From: Thalassococcus profundi
GTDB lineage: Bacteria > Pseudomonadota > Alphaproteobacteria > Rhodobacterales > Rhodobacteraceae
Direction of reading: 5' to 3'
Length of the DNA stretch: 64,000 nt
Assembly (NCBI RefSeq): GCF_003344785.1
Contig: NZ_QPMK01000011.1
Location: 58,645 to 122,644 of the forward strand
Part shown: positions 56,598 to 64,000 of the stretch, piece by piece
How positions within the stretch are numbered: position 1 is the stretch's first letter
Layout: each line of letters starts with the position of its first letter
Program-made: the position numbers and the translations under genes
Notes under the pieces: model-generated
What the model was told of the DNA's origin: nothing
Seen by the model: only the letters and a program-made list of their open reading frames with translations
Databases searched by the model: none

Positions 56598-57995
56598 ATG
56601 ACATTCGGCAGCAGACTGACGCTTTCCCTGGCCCTCGCGGCGCTCGCCGCCCCGGCGCTGGCGCAGGACGGCGAGGTGGTGACAAAGCAGTACGATGACG
56701 GCGGCGTCTACGAGGGCACCTTCGAGAACGGCCTGCAGGACGGCACCGGCACCTACCGGCTGCCCAACGGCTACGAATACACCGGCGACTGGGTGGCCGG
56801 CGAAATCCGCGGCGAGGGCGTGGCGCGGTTTCCCAACGGCTCGGTCTACGAGGGCCAGTTCGCCAAGGGCAAGCCCGAAGGCGTGGGCAAGATCGTCTTT
56901 GCCGACGGCGGCACCTACGAGGGTACCTGGCTCGACGGCAAGATCACCGGACAGGGGGTCGCGATCTACGCCAACGGCGTGCGCTACGAAGGCAGCTTCC
57001 GCAACGCCCTGCACCACGGCCGCGGCACGATGATCTCTCCGGGCGGCTACACCTACGAAGGCGATTGGGTGAACGGCGTCAAGGAAGGCTCGGGCACCAT
57101 CACCTATCCCGACGGGTCGGTCTACGAAGGCCGCGTCGCCGACGGCGCGCGCGAGGGCCAGGGCACGCTCACCATGCCCGACGGGCTGATCTACGAGGGC
57201 ATGTGGCAGGACGGCCAGATCGACGGGGTCGGCAAGCTCACGCAGCCCAACGGCGACATCTACGAAGGCGAGCTCGTGGCAGGCCGCCGCGAAGGCCAGG
57301 GCAAGGTCACCTATGCCAACGGCGACATCTACGAAGGCCAGTTCGAGGGCGACCAGCGGCAGGGCCAGGGCACCTTCATCGGCTCGGACGGCTACCGGTA
57401 TTCCGGCACCTGGGTCGCCGGCCAGATCGAGGGCGAAGGCCAGGTGCAATATCCCGACGGGTCGGTCTACGTGGGCCAGTTCCGCGGCGATCTGGCCAAC
57501 GGCCAGGGCAAGATCACCTATCCCGACGGCTCGACCTACGAAGGCACCTGGGTCGACGGCGTGATCGAGGGCGAAGGCACCGCCACCTATTCCAACGGCA
57601 TCACCTACGAAGGCGGCTTCTCCAACGCCCGCAACAACGGCTACGGCGTGATGACCTATGCCGACGGCTACCGCTACGAAGGCGAATGGCAGGATGGCCA
57701 GCGCCACGGCCAGGGCACAGCCACCTATCCCGACGGCACGGTCTACACCGGCCAGTTCGTCGACGGCCAGCGCCACGGCACGGGCGAGATCACCATGGCC
57801 GACGGTTTCACGTACAAGGGCGAATGGAAGAACGGCGAAATCGACGGCCAGGGCGTCGCCACCTACACCAACGGCGACGTCTACGAAGGCACGTTCCGCG
57901 ACGGCAAGCGCGAAGGCACCGGCACCATGCGCTACGCCACCGGCGAAGAGGCCACCGGCGACTGGATCAACGGCGCGCTGAAAAGCGACGGCTGA
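56598..57995 (+). CDS. secreted protein of nineteen MORN repeats
   Basis: A 465-residue protein with a signal peptide (about residues 1-23, ending in APALAQ). The rest consists of 19 head-to-tail MORN repeats of exactly 23 residues, each with a Y-x-G-x-F/W core and G-x-G-x-x-x-Y/P-(D/N)-G turn. The residue after the core alternates between W and F from repeat to repeat with one change of register near repeats 9-10. MORN sheets bind lipid or protein surfaces; this one would act in the periplasm or outside. A single gene, divergent from nadE. Confidence 0.9.
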   Translation: MTFGSRLTLSLALAALAAPALAQDGEVVTKQYDDGGVYEGTFENGLQDGTGTYRLPNGYEYTGDWVAGEIRGEGVARFPNGSVYEGQFAKGKPEGVGKIVFADGGTYEGTWLDGKITGQGVAIYANGVRYEGSFRNALHHGRGTMISPGGYTYEGDWVNGVKEGSGTITYPDGSVYEGRVADGAREGQGTLTMPDGLIYEGMWQDGQIDGVGKLTQPNGDIYEGELVAGRREGQGKVTYANGDIYEGQFEGDQRQGQGTFIGSDGYRYSGTWVAGQIEGEGQVQYPDGSVYVGQFRGDLANGQGKITYPDGSTYEGTWVDGVIEGEGTATYSNGITYEGGFSNARNNGYGVMTYADGYRYEGEWQDGQRHGQGTATYPDGTVYTGQFVDGQRHGTGEITMADGFTYKGEWKNGEIDGQGVATYTNGDVYEGTFRDGKREGTGTMRYATGEEATGDWINGALKSDG

Positions 57996-58014
57996 TCCCG
58001 GGGACGACGGGCAT

Positions 58015-58079
58015 GGTGGGTTGCAAACCCACCCTACGGCATCGCTCCGGCCCCGCGTAGGGTGGGTTTGCAACCCACC
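58015..58079. repeat. 23-bp inverted repeat pair (REP-like element)
   Basis: The arms at 58015-58037 and 58057-58079 are perfect 23-base reverse complements (GGTGGGTTGCAAACCCACC plus CTAC) separated by 19 bases, and each arm is itself nearly palindromic. This structure, able to fold as a long hairpin or two small ones, resembles REP/BIME units. It sits between the MORN gene and the next gene. Confidence 0.75.
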
Positions 58080-58119
58080 GCCCCTTGCCATCCGCGCGCC
58101 CGCCTCCATAGTGCAACCT

Positions 58120-58857
58120 ATGGCGAAAACCTCCAAACCTCGCAACCTGACCGAGCTGCGTGCCAGCGTGGCGGCGGTGCGCCTGAAAGGCCCGGCGACC
58201 AGCCAGACCGACCGCGCCCGCAAGCTGCTGCTGGTCTATCTCGACGCGGCGGACAGCCATGCCGTGCCCTTTGCCGAACTGGTGAAATCCCTGCGCTCCG
58301 GCCTGCCCGCGCTGCGCATCGCCGGGGCGGAGCTGGCGCGCCAGGCCAGCGACCCGGCGGGGCCGTTCGCAGGCATCGACTGCGCCGCAGGCTGCGCCTT
58401 CTGCTGCATCCTGAGCGGCACCGACGGCGGCACCATCACCGCCGCCGAAGCCGAACAGCTGCACGCCGCCCTCGCCCCGCAAAGGGGGAAAAACACCGGC
58501 GCCGCCTGGCACCCGCAGGCCTGCGCCGCGCTCGATCCCGCCACACGCCAGTGCCGCGCCTACGACGCGCGCCCGCTGATCTGCCGCAGCTACATTTCGA
58601 CCGATGTGACGGCCTGCGCAGAGATAGCCGAAGGCACCCCCGCCGCAGGCGCTGGCGTCGTCGGGGCGCAGGGGCTGGCGCTGGCCGTGCATGCGCTGAT
58701 CCGCGCGGCGCTGGAGGGCGTCAGCCAAGTGCCGACCTATGCGCTGGCCCGCATCACCGCCGGCGCCATGCATGGCGAGGACGCCGCCACGACCCTGCGC
58801 GCCGCCCGCCAGCCGCCGCGCGCCCTTGACGACGAACGGCGGCGCTTCGGGGCCTGA
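58120..58857 (+). CDS. YkgJ-family cysteine-cluster protein
   Basis: A 245-residue protein. Cysteines typical of the YkgJ cluster are seen: GIDCAAGCAFCC (about residues 88-98), CAALDPATRQCRAYDARPLICR and the later TACAE. The family probably binds a metal or Fe-S cluster but has no assigned role. The start at ATG 58120 removes the repeat-derived upstream residues. It is followed by a 103-bp spacer. Confidence 0.78.
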   Translation: MAKTSKPRNLTELRASVAAVRLKGPATSQTDRARKLLLVYLDAADSHAVPFAELVKSLRSGLPALRIAGAELARQASDPAGPFAGIDCAAGCAFCCILSGTDGGTITAAEAEQLHAALAPQRGKNTGAAWHPQACAALDPATRQCRAYDARPLICRSYISTDVTACAEIAEGTPAAGAGVVGAQGLALAVHALIRAALEGVSQVPTYALARITAGAMHGEDAATTLRAARQPPRALDDERRRFGA

Positions 58858-58960
58858 CCGCGGCCCGCCTGCGGCGTATGACCGCTGCGCCTGTCCGGCC
58901 GGGCAATCTTTCCTATCTCTGGGGCATCGAACTTTTTTGCTGGCGGTTGCGCAGAGGTGA

Positions 58961-60001
58961 ATGATGACGGTCCTGACGAGACTTCTTATTGTCGCGCCGA
59001 TCTGCATGATCGGCACTGGCGCCGCGGCCCACGTCAACTGGTTCGTCGACACCGACGCAGAGCCGCTACCCAACATCGCCCTGACCGACCCGCTTTTCCT
59101 GGGCTGGACCGCGATGGCATTGGCGATGATCGCCTTTTCGGTCTGGCTCGACGGGCGCTTGCCGACCTTGCGCGTGGCGCCGTCGAAACTCCGTCATGAT
59201 TTCATGGAGATCCTGCGGGTCTTCACCGGCATGAGCTTCCTTCTGACCGCCTACGAAGGCGCGTTGGTCGCGCCGCACAAGGTGGTCGAAGGCGTAATCG
59301 GACTTGCGCTGGTGGTGCTGCAGGCTGTCATCGGCGTCATGCTGATCGCCAACCGCTGGATCTTTGCCGCGGCGCTGCTGATGCTGGTCCTGCACGTCGC
59401 CGTGGCGCTCTTCTTCGGCCTCCTTCCGGCGCTGGAATACGCGATCCTCGTCGGTATCGCCTTCTTCCTGCTGCTGAACGCCATCGAAGACCCGGACTGG
59501 CGCGACCGGCTCAAACCCTACTCGGTGGATGCCCTGCGCATCTGGACCGGGATTTCGCTCGTCGCGCTCGCGATCGGGGAAAAGCTGGCGCCCTCGGCCC
59601 TGGGGCAAGTGTTCCTGGCTCAATACGACTGGAATTTCCTGCAGGCGATGGCGCTTACATTCTTCGACGACCGGCTCTTCGTCCTGTCCGCCGGGATGGT
59701 AGAAGCGGTGATCGGCATCGTCCTGATCCTTGGCACCACCGTCCGGCTCGCGGTGCTGGCCCTGTCGGTGATGATGGCGCTGTCGAACGTCGTCTTCATT
59801 CTGCAGGGCAACAACGAGGCGGCGCTGGTGGAATTCATCGGTCACATGCCGATCATCGGCGTAGCGCTGCTGCTGATGTTGCTTGGATATGGCCAACGGC
59901 TGAAAATCACCCATGCCTTTTCGGCGTGGCGTTATAGGTCAAGGGAAGGAAGGCACCCGATCGCCGGGTCCCCGACCGATCCGGAAGGAGACCGCGCATG
60001 A
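58961..60001 (+). CDS. DoxX-like multi-pass membrane protein
   Basis: A 346-residue protein with about eight membrane helices. The C-terminal half (ALRIWTGISLVALAIGEKLAPS, then GMVEAVIGIVLILGTTVRLAVLAL) has the conserved Lys and Glu and the glycine spacing of DoxX-type proteins; the N-terminal half appears to be a related, divergent copy. AGAGGTGA precedes the tandem ATGs at 58961 and 58964. It overlaps the next gene by four bases. Function unknown. Confidence 0.65.
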   Translation: MMTVLTRLLIVAPICMIGTGAAAHVNWFVDTDAEPLPNIALTDPLFLGWTAMALAMIAFSVWLDGRLPTLRVAPSKLRHDFMEILRVFTGMSFLLTAYEGALVAPHKVVEGVIGLALVVLQAVIGVMLIANRWIFAAALLMLVLHVAVALFFGLLPALEYAILVGIAFFLLLNAIEDPDWRDRLKPYSVDALRIWTGISLVALAIGEKLAPSALGQVFLAQYDWNFLQAMALTFFDDRLFVLSAGMVEAVIGIVLILGTTVRLAVLALSVMMALSNVVFILQGNNEAALVEFIGHMPIIGVALLLMLLGYGQRLKITHAFSAWRYRSREGRHPIAGSPTDPEGDRA

Positions 60002-60186
60002 CCGAACTCGAGGCCAAGAAGGCCGAGGCAACCGACCCAACGATGGGCCGGCCCGACCCGTCCATCCCCACGGTGGACCGCCCCAAGGACGATCCCGCGG
60101 CGCTTGCGAAACGGCGGCGGACACGCCGCGGCGACCGCTTTGCCCGCCGCGCGCACCACAGCCTTTACGAGGACATGCTCAATTGA
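59998..60186 (+). CDS. small charged protein, unrecognised
   Basis: A 62-residue hydrophilic protein (MTELEAKKAEATDPTMGRPD at the N-terminus and a basic RRRTRRGDRFARR stretch). ATGA overlaps the upstream stop and TTGA overlaps the downstream start, so it is locked in a translationally coupled chain. Family unknown. Confidence 0.6.
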   Translation: MTELEAKKAEATDPTMGRPDPSIPTVDRPKDDPAALAKRRRTRRGDRFARRAHHSLYEDMLN

Positions 60187-60824
60187 CCCAACCGATCCTC
60201 ATCATCGGCGCAACCTCGGGCATCGGCGCCTGCGCCGTCGACGAGGCCGCCTCGCGCGGCCTGCCGGTGCGCGCCTTCGCCCGCAGCGCCGGCACCCTGG
60301 ACAAAACCGATCTGGTGGAGCCGGTCGCCGGAGATGCGCGGTCGGCCGAGGATATCGGCGCGGCCCTCTCCGGAACGCGTGCGGTGATCTACGCCCTGGG
60401 CATCAAGGAACGGCTGTCGATGCTCTGGGAAGAAGAGACGCTTTTTTCCGACACGACGCGCGTGCTGCTCGACGCGATGCAGGCCGGAGACACCAGGCGC
60501 CTCGTCGCCGTCACCGGCTTTGGCGCCGGCCGGTCGCGCAGCGCCATGAGCGCGCTGGAACGCATCGGTCACCGCGCCATCCTCGGCAAACCCTATGCCG
60601 ACAAGGACCGGCAGGAAGCGATGATCGTGGAAAGCCCGCTCGACTGGACCATCGTCCGGCCCGTGATCCTCACCAAGGGGTCGCGGTCCGGAAAGCTCAA
60701 GGTTTTGCGTGATCCGGCCAGCTGGCGCAACGGGCTGGTGTCGCGCCGCGACGTGGCCTGTTACCTCGTCGACGCGGTCGAGGACGATCTCGACATCCGG
60801 GCCGATGTTGTGCTGGCGCGCTGA
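60183..60824 (+). CDS. NAD(P)-binding oxidoreductase (atypical SDR/NmrA-like)
   Basis: A 213-residue Rossmann protein. IIGATSGIGACAVDEA near residue 8 is the nucleotide-binding loop; ALGIKERLSMLWEEE and TIVRPVILTKG fit NAD(P)H-binding atypical SDRs. It lacks a classical YxxxK, as is normal in this subgroup. The start is TTG 60183, which overlaps the preceding stop. Substrate unknown. Confidence 0.75.
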   Translation: MTQPILIIGATSGIGACAVDEAASRGLPVRAFARSAGTLDKTDLVEPVAGDARSAEDIGAALSGTRAVIYALGIKERLSMLWEEETLFSDTTRVLLDAMQAGDTRRLVAVTGFGAGRSRSAMSALERIGHRAILGKPYADKDRQEAMIVESPLDWTIVRPVILTKGSRSGKLKVLRDPASWRNGLVSRRDVACYLVDAVEDDLDIRADVVLAR

Positions 60825-60852
60825 CGGCGCTGTCGGACCTGACCTGGCTGCC

Positions 60853-61353
60853 ATGACCAACCGTAACGGCCCCCATCCCATGCCACAGCTTCCGCCCGAA
60901 AACGTCCAGGACTATCCCCGCCCGCCCGCGCTGGAGCCGGTGGCCCAGCGCCTGCGCCTGATCCTCGGCGGCGCGACGGTTGCCGAGACATCGCGGGCCT
61001 TGCGGGTGCTCGAAACGCACCACGCGCCGACATATTACATCCCGCCCGAGGATGTGCCGGCGACGCTGATCCCCGCCCGCGGGTCGAGCTTTTGCGAATG
61101 GAAAGGCGTTGCTGCCTATCTCGACGTCCAAGCCGGCGGCCTGACGGCGCCCCGCGCGGCCTGGTGCTATCCGGCGCCGACCGGGGCGTTCCGGGCGCTC
61201 GCGGGCTACCTGGCCTTCTACGCAAGCGCCATGGATGCCTGTTTCGTCGGCGCCGAAAAGGTCATCCCGCAACCGGGCGACTTTTACGGCGGCTGGGTGA
61301 CCGCAAACCTGCAAGGCCGTATCAAGGGCACACCGGGGACAGAAGGATGGTAA
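60853..61353 (+). CDS. DUF427 protein
   Basis: A 166-residue protein with the DUF427 pattern: VAETSRALRVLETHHAPTYY, then IPPEDVPATLI, WKGVAAYLDV, AAWCYPAPTGAF and YLAFYASAMDACF. The family has an OB-like fold and no established activity. Its stop codon lies just before the next gene's start, indicating one transcript with the flavoprotein. Confidence 0.85.
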   Translation: MTNRNGPHPMPQLPPENVQDYPRPPALEPVAQRLRLILGGATVAETSRALRVLETHHAPTYYIPPEDVPATLIPARGSSFCEWKGVAAYLDVQAGGLTAPRAAWCYPAPTGAFRALAGYLAFYASAMDACFVGAEKVIPQPGDFYGGWVTANLQGRIKGTPGTEGW

Positions 61354-61358
61354 GGATT

Positions 61359-62297
61359 ATGCCGAAAATCGCCGTCATCGGGGCCGGAATGGCGGGGCTC
61401 ACCTGCGCGCGCGCCCTCGGGGACCACGGGCTGCGCCCGGTGATCTTCGACAAGGGCCGCGGCCTTGGCGGCCGCATGGCGACGCGGCGGGCCGAGGGCG
61501 GGTTCCAGTTCGACCACGGCGCGCAATACCTGACGGCACGAAGCCGCGGCTTTGCAGAGATGCTCGCGGGGGCGGAGGCGGCGGGCGCGCTGGCGCTTTG
61601 GCCTGAACCGCGCGAACGACCGGCCTATGTCGGCATCCCCGGCATGACCGGCCTCGCCAAGCACATAGGCGAAGAGCTGGATATCCGCAAGGCGACCCGG
61701 ATACAGAGAATCGTCCCGGAGGACGGGCATTGGCGGCTGGACTGGCAGGACGGGTCCGAGCGGTTCGATCGCCTTGTGATCACCGCCCCGGCCCCGCAGA
61801 CCGCCGCATTGCTGCCCGAGGACCATGACTTTGCAGAGGCCTTGCACTCGGTCGGAATGGACCCCTGCCTGACCCTGATGGTCGGCCTTCCCACGGGGGC
61901 CGATCTGCCCTTCGTGACCCGCCGCGCACCGGAGGAAGACATTTCCTGGATCGCGTGCGACAGCGCCAAGCCGGGGCGACCGGACGGCCCTTGCGTGGTG
62001 GCGCAGGCCGGTCGCGGCTGGAGTCTGCGTCACCTCGAACTGGAGCTCGACGCCATCGCGGAGCGGATGCTGCCCCTGGTGCGCGAGATCATCGGCAAAG
62101 GTGCGACCGTCGATCCGCCTTACCTGTCGGCGCATCGCTGGCGTTACGGTTTGGTGACGTCGCCCCTGGGCCAGCCCTACCTGCGCGACGGCGCCAAAAC
62201 GCTGTTCGCGGGGGGCGACTGGTGCCTGGGCGCCAAGGCAGAAGATGCCTGGACCAGCGGGCGCGCCATCGCGGATGCGCTGATCGACGGTCTTTGA
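61359..62297 (+). CDS. FAD-dependent amine-oxidase-like protein
   Basis: A 312-residue flavoprotein with the FAD-binding start IAVIGAGMAGLTCARALGDHG, the arginine motif KGRGLGGRMATRR, and the C-terminal FAGGDWCLGAKAEDAWTSG that contacts FAD. It resembles the short RenS/NAD(P)-binding amine-oxidase-like family whose substrates are unknown. ATG 61359 is preferred; ATG 61347 is possible. It lies directly after the DUF427 gene. Confidence 0.82.
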   Translation: MPKIAVIGAGMAGLTCARALGDHGLRPVIFDKGRGLGGRMATRRAEGGFQFDHGAQYLTARSRGFAEMLAGAEAAGALALWPEPRERPAYVGIPGMTGLAKHIGEELDIRKATRIQRIVPEDGHWRLDWQDGSERFDRLVITAPAPQTAALLPEDHDFAEALHSVGMDPCLTLMVGLPTGADLPFVTRRAPEEDISWIACDSAKPGRPDGPCVVAQAGRGWSLRHLELELDAIAERMLPLVREIIGKGATVDPPYLSAHRWRYGLVTSPLGQPYLRDGAKTLFAGGDWCLGAKAEDAWTSGRAIADALIDGL

Positions 62298-62439
62298 CAC
62301 CGGGCTGGTCTGGTGCGACCTGCGGGCGTCCAGCAAGCCGCGTCATGCAGTCGTTGCATACCGTCTATGGTTAGGCGTTTCGAAAATCCTTCATATCTGA
62401 GGGTCAACGGAAACGAAACGATTGACGAAAGACGGACCC

Positions 62440-62610
62440 ATGACCACGCAATACACGCTCCAATCACCGAACCGGGCCGAGGTTCAGGACATCCTGAAAG
62501 AGGCGCATCGGCTGCGCAGCGCTTACATCACCCGGTCGATCAAGGCCGGCCTGACGCGGCTGCGCACCCTGTTCGGGACGACATCCCACGTGGGAAACGC
62601 AACCGCGTGA
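62440..62610 (+). CDS. small protein, RSP_7527/DUF1127-like
   Basis: A 56-residue protein: a polar start (MTTQYTLQSPNRAEVQDILK) and a basic amphipathic helix (RLRSAYITRSIKAGLTRLRTL). It recalls the small DUF1127/RSP_7527 proteins of Rhodobacteraceae, which often act in RNA or phosphate stress biology, but the match is only by eye. TTG 62422 is an alternative start. Confidence 0.55.
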   Translation: MTTQYTLQSPNRAEVQDILKEAHRLRSAYITRSIKAGLTRLRTLFGTTSHVGNATA

Positions 62611-62645
62611 CCCGCGCCGCCGCTTGAGGCACCCGACAAAAGAAA

Positions 62646-62681
62646 ACCCTGCCCGACCGCATTCGCGCTTTCGGACAGGGT
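62646..62681 (-). terminator. intrinsic terminator on the minus strand (gapR)
   Basis: ACCCTG-C-CCGA pairs with TCGG-A-CAGGGT with a single mismatch and a 14-base loop. On the minus strand it is followed by TTTTCTTTTG. It lies about 120 bp past the gapR stop. Confidence 0.75.
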
Positions 62682-62800
62682 CTGACTGGATCCGTCTCCC
62701 GAGCAACGAAGAGTCCCGCCGATCTGGCCGCAAGGGCGCCAGCGCCCCGGTCGATCCGCAGGATCTTTCCGTCGAGCCGCGGTGACGGCCCGCCCGGCGA

Positions 62801-63061
62801 TCAGGACATGCCCAGCGCTTCCTTGTACATCTCCAACACCGCTTCTTCCTCGGCGATATCGTCGGGTTCGCGCTTGCGCAGGGCGATGACCTTGCGCATC
62901 ACCTTGGTGTCGTAGCCACGTGCCTTGGCCTCGGCCATGACCTCTTTCTGCTGGTCGGCGAGGTCCTTCTTTTCCTGGTCAAGCCGTTCGATTCGCTCGA
63001 TAAACTGCCGCAGCTCGTCGGCGGTCACGCGATAGCTGTCGGGGGTCTGCTGGTCGTCCAT
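62801..63061 (-). CDS. gapR: GapR-type nucleoid-associated protein (UPF0335/DUF2312)
   Basis: An 86-residue coiled-coil protein. ADELRQFIERIERLDQEKKD and DQQKEVMAEAKARGYDTKVM followed by RKVIALRKRE match the family defined by Caulobacter GapR, which clamps overtwisted DNA ahead of replication and transcription and aids topoisomerases. The length and the whole pattern are conserved. It is divergent from the gene at 63176. Confidence 0.93.
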   Translation of the reverse strand: MDDQQTPDSYRVTADELRQFIERIERLDQEKKDLADQQKEVMAEAKARGYDTKVMRKVIALRKREPDDIAEEEAVLEMYKEALGMS

Positions 63062-63175
63062 CTGTCTCTCCTGCCGGGGGGTGCCCTGTCCTAGCGCCGG
63101 GCCGGGATGCCATCAAGGGGTTGCGGCACGGCAGGCGATGAATTACCGCCCACCACACCAATGCGGGAGGCGCTC

Positions 63176-63391
63176 ATGGACATTCTGATATGGCTGGGGG
63201 CCGGACTGTCGGCCCTGGGACTGCTGGGGCTCATCTGGTGCATCATCCGCGTCGCCCGGGCCCGACGCGCCAAGCTGACCGACGCCGAACTGCGCGCCGT
63301 GGTGCAGAAAACCGTGCCGCTGAACATGGGCGCGCTGATGCTGTCGGTGCTGGGCCTGATGGTGGTGATCGTCGGGATCTTTCTGGGCTGA
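63176..63391 (+). CDS. small two-span membrane protein
   Basis: A 71-residue protein with helices near residues 5-25 (IWLGAGLSALGLLGLIWCII) and 49-70 (LNMGALMLSVLGLMVVIVGIF) joined by a basic loop. GGGAGG is placed seven bases before ATG 63176; an in-frame ATG at 63161 is less well supported. It resembles small Rhodobacteraceae membrane proteins of unknown function. Confidence 0.7.
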   Translation: MDILIWLGAGLSALGLLGLIWCIIRVARARRAKLTDAELRAVVQKTVPLNMGALMLSVLGLMVVIVGIFLG

Positions 63392-63398
63392 GCCGCCC

Positions 63399-64000
63399 TC
63401 AGCCGTTGAGCGAGGCAAAGCGCCGGCCGTTCTTGACAAGCTCGCGCAGAAGCGGCTGCGGCGTCCAGAATTCCGCATCCGGCGCGCCGGCGCGTTCCAG
63501 CGCGCGCTGCACCGAAAACAGACCCGCCGCATCGGCAGCCTGCATCGGTCCGCCGCGCCAGCGCGGGAAGTCGTGCGCCAGCATCATCGCCACGTCCACA
63601 TCCGCCGGACGCCGCACCCAGCCTTCTGCCAGCATCCGCGCGCCTTCGTTGGCCAGGGCGCCGACGATCAGCAGCGCCAGGTCCGCGGGCTTGCGATTAG
63701 CGGTCCGCGGGCGGACGGCGTCGATCAGCGCCTCGGCGTCCGGCGTTGGCTGCGGCGGGCCATCCGCCGCCGGATAGGCGTAGAACCCGCCACCTGTCTT
63801 GCGGCCTGCGCGGCCCGCCTCCAGCAGCAGCGCCGACCAGTTGTGCGCGCCGCCGGGCCGCGGCCGCGCCGCGAACTCGGCAAGGCCCAGCGCATCGCGC
63901 GTCTCGAACGGGGGACGCGTCCAGCCCCAGACGCGGAGCGCCGCGTCGATGGCCGCGGGCGACTGGCCGATGTCGACAAGCCCGTCCGCCGCGCGGTGCA
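63399..64000 (-). CDS. 3-hydroxyacyl-CoA dehydrogenase/enoyl-CoA hydratase, C-terminal part (partial)
   Basis: About 200 residues of the C-terminal dehydrogenase domains of a FadJ/FadB-like beta-oxidation enzyme; the 5' end is outside the window. Matches include LLEAGRAGRKTGGGFYAY, the ANEGARMLAEGWVRRPADVD segment and FPRWRGGPMQAADAAGL. The remainder (hydratase domain and NAD-binding motif) cannot be seen, so FadJ versus a stand-alone dehydrogenase cannot be decided. Confidence 0.85.
   Translation of the reverse strand, partial: HRAADGLVDIGQSPAAIDAALRVWGWTRPPFETRDALGLAEFAARPRPGGAHNWSALLLEAGRAGRKTGGGFYAYPAADGPPQPTPDAEALIDAVRPRTANRKPADLALLIVGALANEGARMLAEGWVRRPADVDVAMMLAHDFPRWRGGPMQAADAAGLFSVQRALERAGAPDAEFWTPQPLLRELVKNGRRFASLNG

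Overview
The window is high-GC chromosomal DNA from an alphaproteobacterium, most likely a member of the Rhodobacteraceae (Roseobacter group). The evidence is gene content and order: a cbb3 oxidase ccoP end followed by ccoGHIS, FNR/FnrL boxes, a class I lysyl-tRNA synthetase, a GapR (UPF0335) gene, a glycine-riboswitch-controlled gcvTHP operon, 68-residue CspA proteins, and codon use dominated by G/C third positions. I found no tRNA, rRNA, CRISPR array, prophage or complete insertion sequence.

Layout. 1-6,114: end of ccoP, a LysR regulator divergent from two unlabelled small ORFs, then ccoG-ccoH-ccoI-ccoS behind an FNR-type box (cbb3 oxidase maturation). 6,282-14,102: housekeeping (DD-carboxypeptidase with SPOR domain, HAD hydrolase, ClpS, rRNA methyltransferase, an SDR lacking its catalytic lysine, HemF, RluE, TadA, RluB). 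14,196-21,236: a co-directional run of nine genes built around TelA, two XpaC-like membrane proteins, a 29-residue single-span microprotein, a DUF2927 lipoprotein, an SPFH-GYF_2 protein, a b561-like membrane protein and a zinc-ribbon membrane protein. This is the most interesting part of the window: it looks like an envelope/metal stress complex. 21,298-30,663: sugar kinase, Dtd, LysS, a TerB-like protein, an L,D-transpeptidase, PBP4, NadD and a chemoreceptor. 30,770-41,452: EttA, an AT-rich foreign gene beside a truncated REP-associated transposase, two cold-shock genes, an L,D-transpeptidase, a geranylgeranyl-reductase-like flavoprotein, and the tesA / ybbA-ybbP divergon.

41,525-53,684: HisN-like phosphatase, the gcvT-gcvH-gcvP operon with its tandem glycine riboswitch, an NsrR-like regulator, a gamma-glutamylcyclotransferase, DUF2254 protein, GltX, an MFS transporter, ThpR and a zincin-like protein. 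53,688-64,000: glycosyltransferase, NAD synthetase, a 19-repeat secreted MORN protein, a YkgJ-type cysteine cluster protein, a membrane/oxidoreductase operon, GapR, and the C-terminal part of a FadJ-like enzyme that runs off the window.

Convergent gene pairs are separated by hairpins or share stop codons, and several intergenic hairpin repeats recur (downstream of hemF, between gcvH and gcvP, downstream of thpR, and beside the YkgJ gene). All functional calls come from reading motifs and family resemblance by eye; no database search was possible.
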